DNA of 64,000 bases from Methanolinea sp. UBA277. GTDB taxonomy: Archaea; Halobacteriota; Methanomicrobia; Methanomicrobiales; Methanospirillaceae. The stretch covers positions 227 through 64,226 of the forward strand of contig DANP01000007.1 of NCBI GenBank assembly GCA_002499905.1, read 5' to 3'. Below are positions 58,637 to 64,000 of the stretch, in pieces (positions within the stretch are counted from its first letter, which is position 1; the number at the start of each line of letters is the position of its first letter). Below the pieces are notes generated by a model. The model was not told where the DNA came from. It made no database searches and saw only the letters and a program-made list of their open reading frames with translations. The translations under genes and the position numbers were made by a program.

Positions 58637-58669
58637 AGGCCGGGTATCGATACCTGATATTCCAGAGAG

Positions 58670-59080
58670 ATGACACAATCCGGTAGATCCCGGGTGGCAG
58701 GGCGGATGCCGGCAGAGACACGAAAATCCCGGGTAGCGGAGGTATCTCACCTCCTCGATGATAACAGGCTTCAGGTCATCCAGCGGCAGCCCGGTGTCCT
58801 CGCGGTCCTCGCATTCTACGAAGGGTTCCCGGTTAAATCGGTAGGAAACGGTGATTTCGAACAGGTGGCAGCGATTGCGGAGGATTTTCTCCGGGCAGGG
58901 GAGCGGATAACGACCGATATGCGGATAGGAGTCCTCGACCAGATAACCCTGGAAGCAGGGGAGAAGAAATGCATTATCGTCCCCTACGGAGATCTCTCTT
59001 TGTGTATCATCACCCGGGCAGGTGCAAACCTGGGTCTGATCAGGCTCGCGATACGGCATCTCCAGGCAATGGCACTATAG
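58670..59080 (+). CDS. Roadblock/LC7 domain protein B
   Basis: A 136-residue second roadblock-type protein. After a basic N-terminus (ATG 58706 is an alternative start) come VIQRQPGVLAVLAFYEGFPV, then VLDQITLEAGEKKCIIVPYG and LCIITRAGANLGLIRLAI. The last pattern is typical of the dimer face. Thirty-three bases separate it from the first roadblock gene and 37 from the secretion ATPase, so one operon is likely. Confidence 0.8.
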   Translation: MTQSGRSRVAGRMPAETRKSRVAEVSHLLDDNRLQVIQRQPGVLAVLAFYEGFPVKSVGNGDFEQVAAIAEDFLRAGERITTDMRIGVLDQITLEAGEKKCIIVPYGDLSLCIITRAGANLGLIRLAIRHLQAMAL

Positions 59081-59117
59081 AGAATACTATGGTGGGAAAA
59101 GAGGCAAGGTGGTAACA

Positions 59118-61292
59118 ATGGCGGAAAAAGAAAAGAAGGAATCATCACTCAGGAAATTGTTCTCCCGCGGGAAAAAAGAGGAGAAACCTGAACAGAGGAC
59201 TCTTTCGGAACTTGACAAAGCGGAAAGTAGGGACTTTGAATTTGAATTTTCTGAAGAGATCAAGCGGGCGGTCGGCCCTCCGCCCGCGTCCGGTGAAATA
59301 CAGCCCGGAGGAAAGGGCGTAACAGGGAAAAAGACCGGGGAACCGGCCGGTATGGCCTTCGATGCACAGGGATCGTACGAGAGCGAAGATGGAGAGGTGG
59401 TGAGCCAGGCTCCAGTGGCACCCCGGTTTGTTCCGGCGAAGAAGAGTGTCTGGTCCGAAGAGAAACCTGCCCAGGATGAAGCCGTCATCTCCATCGATGA
59501 GATCAATGACCTCTCCGGCCTGGTCATCCCCAAGAGCGCCACGTTTGAGGTGGACGAACTCAAGATAAAGGCCCGCACCCAGGTCTTTGACCTCAAGAGC
59601 AAGGGAGGCATCCCGTCCCAGAAGGAGAGCGTGCTCAGTGGGGAAGGATTCAAGAGCATCACCGAAGCGGCAACGGCCATCGAGGCCGAGCCGCCCCGGG
59701 CCGGCCTCCTGAAGAAACTGAGCCCGCTGTCGGTCATCCGCCATGAAGTGGCGCACTATGATCAGAGGATCCACGGCCCCCTCGTGAATCTCACCTTTCG
59801 GCCGCGGCCCGGTGTCGAAGAAATCGAGATCTATCCGGTCAATGAGCCGTATGCCTATATCAGGATCACCTACGACCATGCCACCCATGAAAATACGTAC
59901 GAGATCCTGGAACCCATACTTACACCGGCAGAGAACGAACTCTTCAGGGAGATCAAGGAACGCATCTTCGAGCGCCTCGATGTAAACACCCAGAACCTTC
60001 CCGATGAACAGGCCCGGACCACCCTCCGGGAGGTGACCGATGACGTCATCGCCGATTTCGGCCTCTCGCTCACCCCTGTCCAGCGGGAGAAAATCCTCTA
60101 CAACATGTACAAAGAGTTCCTGGGCAACGGGATGATTGACCCCATCATGCATGATCGGTACATCGAGGATATCTCCTGCGACGGGGTGAATGTGAACCTC
60201 TTTGTCTACCACACCCGGTATGAATCGATGAGGACCAATCTCCGCTATAAGAATTCCGAGGAACTCGACTCCTTTGTGACCAAGCTCGCCCAGAGGTCGG
60301 GGAAATACATCTCCATCGCCGAACCGATGCTCGATTCGACCATGCATGACGGGTCACGGATTCAGATGACCCTCGGGACTGAGGTGACCGCCCATGGATC
60401 CACTTACACGATCCGTAAGTTCAAACTCGAACCAATCACCCCTACCGACCTGATCGAATGGTCCACGTTCTCCCCCCTGTCCATCGCGTTTCTCTGGCTC
60501 GCGGTGGAGAGCGGAAAATCCTGTATTTTTGCCGGGGGAACGGCTTCGGGCAAGACCACCTCGTTGAACGCCATCTCGCTCTTCATTCCTCCGCTGGCAA
60601 AGATCGTTACCCTCGAGGATACCCGGGAACTGAAACTGCCGCACCCGAACTGGATTCCCAGTGTTACCCGGACCTCCTTTGATACCGCGGGCAAGGGAGA
60701 GATCGACATGTACGAGCTCCTCCGTGCTGCACTTCGGCAGCGGCCGGAGTATCTGATCGTGGGTGAAGTGAGGGGCAGGGAAGCCCTGACCCTGTTCCAG
60801 GCCATGAGCACCGGCCACGTGACCTACTCGACTATGCACGCCGATTCGGTGGCCAGTATCGTCCACCGTCTGGAAAACCCCCCGCTCGATGTCCCGCGGA
60901 ACATGCTCTCCGCGCTGGACCTGGTATCGGTCCAGGTGCAGGCCCGTATCGGCGGCCAGCGCATCAGGCGGACCAAACAGATCATGGAGATTCTCGACCT
61001 GGACCCGCGGACAAACGAGCTGATCACCAACGAGGTCTTCCGGTGGCACCCGGTTACCGATGAGATCACATACTCCGGTAAATCCTTCGTCCTCGAAGAG
61101 ATCATGGAGGCACGGGGCTGGTCGGAGGACCGGATGCGGGAGGAACTGAAGATGCGGCAGGAGGTTCTCGAATGGATGCGGGTCAAGAAGATCCGCGAAT
61201 ACCGTGATGTGAGCAACATCCTGATCCAGTACTACCGCGATCCGTCGAAGATGATGGAGACCGTGCGAGCCGATCTCTACCCGACGGACTGA
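59118..61292 (+). CDS. Type II/IV secretion-type ATPase (archaeal pilus or FlaI/TadA-like)
   Basis: A 724-residue motor ATPase for assembly of pilus-like structures. The first 230 residues are a charged, low-complexity region with no known domain, longer than in FlaI. The conserved N-domain and the ATPase follow: Walker A GGTASGKTTSLN near residue 473, Asp box DTRELKLPHPNW, Walker B YLIVGEVRGREALTLF and His box STGHVTYSTMHADS. The ATG at 59118 is preceded by AAGGTGG; a GTG at 59109 is the alternative. Two TadC/FlaJ-type membrane genes follow directly. No pilin gene is visible nearby. Confidence 0.93.
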   Translation: MAEKEKKESSLRKLFSRGKKEEKPEQRTLSELDKAESRDFEFEFSEEIKRAVGPPPASGEIQPGGKGVTGKKTGEPAGMAFDAQGSYESEDGEVVSQAPVAPRFVPAKKSVWSEEKPAQDEAVISIDEINDLSGLVIPKSATFEVDELKIKARTQVFDLKSKGGIPSQKESVLSGEGFKSITEAATAIEAEPPRAGLLKKLSPLSVIRHEVAHYDQRIHGPLVNLTFRPRPGVEEIEIYPVNEPYAYIRITYDHATHENTYEILEPILTPAENELFREIKERIFERLDVNTQNLPDEQARTTLREVTDDVIADFGLSLTPVQREKILYNMYKEFLGNGMIDPIMHDRYIEDISCDGVNVNLFVYHTRYESMRTNLRYKNSEELDSFVTKLAQRSGKYISIAEPMLDSTMHDGSRIQMTLGTEVTAHGSTYTIRKFKLEPITPTDLIEWSTFSPLSIAFLWLAVESGKSCIFAGGTASGKTTSLNAISLFIPPLAKIVTLEDTRELKLPHPNWIPSVTRTSFDTAGKGEIDMYELLRAALRQRPEYLIVGEVRGREALTLFQAMSTGHVTYSTMHADSVASIVHRLENPPLDVPRNMLSALDLVSVQVQARIGGQRIRRTKQIMEILDLDPRTNELITNEVFRWHPVTDEITYSGKSFVLEEIMEARGWSEDRMREELKMRQEVLEWMRVKKIREYRDVSNILIQYYRDPSKMMETVRADLYPTD

Positions 61293-61297
61293 CCCTG

Positions 61298-62221
61298 ATG
61301 AACAGTATCCAGCGACTGGCCTTCAGGCTGTTTGGGATTTACGCGGGAAAGAAGCGGAATAAGTACGCGGAACTCCGGAACGCGCTCCTGACCGCACGGA
61401 TGAAGGTGCCGTTCGAGGTCTACCTCGCCACCGCCTACCTCGGGGCCGTCCTCATCGGGATCCTCGCCGCAGTCTCCCTCGGGTTCTTCACCTGGGTCTT
61501 CAACATCCCCGGGATGATCACCTACCGGGGGGCAGCTCCGGACTTCATCATTACCCTCTCCGAGCACGCCCTGATTCTCGGCACCATCCTTGCCACCATC
61601 ATATCCTTCGCCGTAATCGGGGGAATCACCTTCGTGGTATTTCTCATCTACCCGTCCTACGTGGCCGGGAACCGGAAGAGAAATATCGATGCCACCCTGC
61701 CGTATGCCATCAACTATGTCACCGCCATGTCGACGGCAGGAATTCCGCCGGCAGAGATCTTCCGCCAGCTCGGGAGCAGCACTATCTACGGTGAGAGCGC
61801 AACCGAGGCGCGATTCGTTTCCCTTGAGATCGACCTGTACGGGCGCGATTTGATCGACGCCCTCAGGCTGGTCTCCTCCACCACCCCGAGCTACCGGATG
61901 AAGGAATTTCTTCAGGGGGCGATGGGGTGTATCTCGAGCGGGAGCAACCTGACTGAGTACTTCCGGACCAAGGCCGAGCAGTACGCCCTCGAGAACCGGC
62001 AGACCCAGAAAATGTTCCTCGAGACCCTCGGGCTCATTGCCGAATCCTACGTCACGGCTATGGTGGCCGGACCCCTCTTCCTCATTATCCTCCAGTCGAT
62101 AATGTCCATCCTCTCGAGACAGTCGCAGCCCGTCTTCCTCTACATCATCATCTACCTGATCATCCCGTTCGGGAGCCTCGGCTTCGTGATCCTCATCAGT
62201 TCGATGACACCGGAGAGCTGA
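61298..62221 (+). CDS. TadC/FlaJ-type secretion membrane protein 1
   Basis: A 307-residue polytopic protein of the type II secretion system F (T2SSF) family, the membrane platform of pilus machines. Hydrophobic segments lie near residues 40-65, 85-120 and 245-305. The cytoplasmic T2SSF domain is seen as DATLPYAINYVTAMSTAGIP and FLQGAMGCISSGSNLTEYF. It starts 5 bases after the ATPase stop and ends 2 bases before the second membrane gene. Confidence 0.9.
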   Translation: MNSIQRLAFRLFGIYAGKKRNKYAELRNALLTARMKVPFEVYLATAYLGAVLIGILAAVSLGFFTWVFNIPGMITYRGAAPDFIITLSEHALILGTILATIISFAVIGGITFVVFLIYPSYVAGNRKRNIDATLPYAINYVTAMSTAGIPPAEIFRQLGSSTIYGESATEARFVSLEIDLYGRDLIDALRLVSSTTPSYRMKEFLQGAMGCISSGSNLTEYFRTKAEQYALENRQTQKMFLETLGLIAESYVTAMVAGPLFLIILQSIMSILSRQSQPVFLYIIIYLIIPFGSLGFVILISSMTPES

Positions 62222-62223
62222 CC

Positions 62224-63369
62224 ATGGCACTCAAAGACCTCTTCCCAGGAACATCAAATACAAAAAAGGCAGAAGAAGCAGCGCCGCCGTACTCCCCCCC
62301 GGATCAGACTGAGCCGGCCGGAGAGAAGGCGGGAAGGGTTGAAACCTTCTCCCGGCTCCTGAAGAAGGAGAAACCGCCAAAAGTCGAGCTCGGGGAGCGG
62401 GAAAAGTCGGAGTTTGAGCACGAACAGGACGTGATCACAAAGAAGATCGAGAAGTACCGGGCATCCCAGCACGGGTTCGGCCGTCTCATGAAACACCCGG
62501 TCAAAGTCCTGACCGAACAGCCGATCCATACCCTCTACGTGACGATACCGGCTGCCCTCCTCTTCTTCCTGATCGCTACAGCCTTCGTCATCAGGGATAG
62601 CGGAATCTCTGCTCTCTACCAGTCGACCATGATCGATGATATTCTCATCTTTTCCTTCCTCATCGCTTCCGTCCCCCTCGCTATTCTCGACTTCCGGGAG
62701 ATGTCCCGGAGGCGGCACATTGAGGAGGCTCTCCCGAACTTCTACCGTGACCTTGCCGGGATGAACGATTCGGGCATGACCCTGCCGAATGCCGTTCACC
62801 TCGTCTCGCAGAGCGATTACTCCACCCTCACGCCCTACGTCAAGAGGCTCGACAACGAGATGTCCTGGAATGTCACCTTCATCGATGCAATCCAGCGGTT
62901 CCGGGCACGGCTCGCAACCCCGCTCACCGACCGGAGCATCGACCTGATCGCCAAGGCCAGCAAGGCCGGTGGCGATGTGAGCGAAGTTCTCAGGGCAGCG
63001 GCAAACGACAGCTATGAGTACATCATGCTCAGGACCGATCGCCGGAACAACATGCTGATCTACATCGTGATCGTGTTCATCGCCTTCCTGGTGTTCGTCT
63101 TTGTGATCTACATCCTGGTGACCACGTTCCTCTCGGTCATGGCTACCGCCGGTGCTGCAGCGTCAAAGACCTCCGCGGCGGCAGCATCATTCGGTGCGAA
63201 TGTCGATCTTCCCCTCTACACCCGGCTTTTCACCCATGCAGCCATCCTGCAGGGGCTCTTCTCGGGGTTCGTGGCCGGCCAGATGGGCGAAGGGAGGGCC
63301 GTCGCCGGGCTGAAGTACTCGATCATCATGGTCATTATCGCCTGGATGATGTTCCGGTTCTTTGTATGA
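62224..63369 (+). CDS. TadC/FlaJ-type secretion membrane protein 2
   Basis: A 381-residue partner of the preceding protein. A charged N-terminal 85 residues rich in Lys and Glu resemble in style the ATPase N-terminus. Two membrane segments follow, then a T2SSF domain (EEALPNFYRDLAGMNDSGMT and LIAKASKAGGDVSEVLRAA), then three more membrane segments. Two T2SSF proteins in a row suggest a heteromeric platform, as in TadB/TadC. Confidence 0.9.
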   Translation: MALKDLFPGTSNTKKAEEAAPPYSPPDQTEPAGEKAGRVETFSRLLKKEKPPKVELGEREKSEFEHEQDVITKKIEKYRASQHGFGRLMKHPVKVLTEQPIHTLYVTIPAALLFFLIATAFVIRDSGISALYQSTMIDDILIFSFLIASVPLAILDFREMSRRRHIEEALPNFYRDLAGMNDSGMTLPNAVHLVSQSDYSTLTPYVKRLDNEMSWNVTFIDAIQRFRARLATPLTDRSIDLIAKASKAGGDVSEVLRAAANDSYEYIMLRTDRRNNMLIYIVIVFIAFLVFVFVIYILVTTFLSVMATAGAAASKTSAAAASFGANVDLPLYTRLFTHAAILQGLFSGFVAGQMGEGRAVAGLKYSIIMVIIAWMMFRFFV

Positions 63370-63519
63370 GCAGGGAGGAGACGTGCTCCTCCCCTGGAAA
63401 CACCCGTTCAGCCGGAGATTCGATACGGGGGGGCCTTTATGATGTTGCAGTACACCCGGGACCGTGGAGATGCTTTCCACTGGAACCAAAAAAAAGGGAG
63501 CGAGAGAGGGCTGGGGTGG

Positions 63520-64000
63520 TCACAGCACTCCCATATCCGAGAGCCGTGCCGGGAGGTACTCCCGGGTCACGAAGTCGAGCCCCTTGGCCGCAAAGGCCTG
63601 CTGTTCGGACTTGAGGTTGAGTTTGAGCTGGAGCTCAATCTGCTCCCGCCAGTAGTCGGATGCGAACCGGGGATCGGAGAGCTCGCTCTTCAGCGCGGCG
63701 ATGTCCTTCTCGTTCAGGTGGTCGGAGGGGAGGTTGTAGTCCCGGATATCGCTCGGCTGGACGCCGATGAACTGGGCTTTCGGAGTGGCCAGGAGCTCGG
63801 AGATGTGGGCACTCTTGATGGCCCCGTAGGCAACGCTTGCGTAGATGCGGTAGGACCAGGGGTCGCCATCGGTAAAGACCACCACCGGTATGCCGAACTG
63901 GTCATTGATGCGGTTGAGGATGCGGCGGGTGGAGCGTGCTGGCTGGCCTTTGAGGTGGACGAGGATGGCCCGGTGGTCGCTGTCAAAGCCGTTCTCGATC
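63520..64000 (-). CDS. top6A: DNA topoisomerase VI subunit A, C-terminal part (cut by window edge)
   Basis: C-terminal 160 residues of the Spo11-like cleavage subunit of topoisomerase VI, which relaxes DNA in archaea; the frame continues past the right edge. Seen: the Toprim acidic motif [20 protein letters not shown] with D-x-D metal ligands, then [20 protein letters not shown] and the C-terminal [17 protein letters not shown]. The catalytic Tyr domain lies outside the window. It converges on the pilus-type membrane gene, leaving 150 bases with no gene. Confidence 0.96.
   Translation of the reverse strand, partial: IENGFDSDHRAILVHLKGQPARSTRRILNRINDQFGIPVVVFTDGDPWSYRIYASVAYGAIKSAHISELLATPKAQFIGVQPSDIRDYNLPSDHLNEKDIAALKSELSDPRFASDYWREQIELQLKLNLKSEQQAFAAKGLDFVTREYLPARLSDMGVL

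Noticed and set aside
59145..60347. 400-codon open frame on the minus strand opposite the secretion ATPase
   Set aside because: Antisense shadow; no ribosome binding site, no motif.

Overview
The window comes from a methanogenic archaeon, most likely of the order Methanomicrobiales. RNA polymerase is archaeal, with split B (B'' and B') and split A (A' and A'') subunits in one operon with rpoH, ribosomal protein L30e and NusA. Topoisomerase VI subunit A, an archaeal riboflavin/F420-pathway reductase, a beta-RFAP synthase (tetrahydromethanopterin pathway), a DUF473 protein and the N-epsilon-acetyl-beta-lysine pair ablA/ablB point the same way. Genes are dense and GC-rich, with short AT-rich promoters and frequent GGAGG-type ribosome binding sites. 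The order-level placement is inference from gene content.

Layout. 1-2.9 kb: 5' part of metG, an unknown protein, a DHH phosphoesterase and tRNA-Phe. 2.9-10.1 kb is an accessory block directly downstream of tRNA-Phe: bacterial-type katG, a radical SAM/SPASM gene reduced to its two ends, and four tandem paralogous secreted proteins. The last 13-14 bases of tRNA-Phe recur at 6100 and 8193, which looks like repeated integration at the tRNA 3' end or segmental duplication. Each paralog has a dyad at its predicted mRNA 5' end. 10.2-33 kb is mostly core metabolism and small transporters: a UbiA/geranylgeranyl-reductase pair, a Cys-nucleophile lipase, a YkgJ protein, a TerB-like protein, a chorismate-lyase/beta-RFAP-synthase fusion, a LysE exporter, a PolX-derived PHP protein, ablAB, a RibD-type reductase, an anion transporter, a chagasin-type inhibitor, a slipin, CopA with a 49-aa YHS protein, an HPPD-like VOC protein, ferritin, a DUF362 ferredoxin and a glutamate-synthase-like FMN protein.

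34.2-42.6 kb holds tRNA-Lys and the RNA polymerase operon; rpoB2 has no ATG, GTG or TTG that would include its conserved N-terminus. 42.7-46.2 kb is a second accessory patch: two tandem PEGA-domain secreted proteins whose linkers carry pieces of the tandem family at 6-10 kb, then an HNH nuclease and tRNA-Arg. 46.3-53 kb is core again: DUF473, a PAC2 chaperone, leuS, a PIN-ATPase and hisI, plus an archaeal prepilin peptidase. 54-63.4 kb joins regulatory proteins (V4R, MinD-type ATPase, roadblock/LC7 proteins, a small membrane protein) to a pilus-type secretion ATPase and two TadC/FlaJ membrane proteins. The window ends in the C-terminal part of top6A.

KatG, ferritin and possibly the HPPD-like protein suggest exposure to oxygen. 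AblA and AblB together make a compatible solute. The roadblock/MinD/pilus cluster is the best candidate for a poorly described multi-gene system. The tandem secreted family with its tRNA-derived repeats, 5'-end dyads and link to the PEGA proteins is the most distinctive accessory feature.
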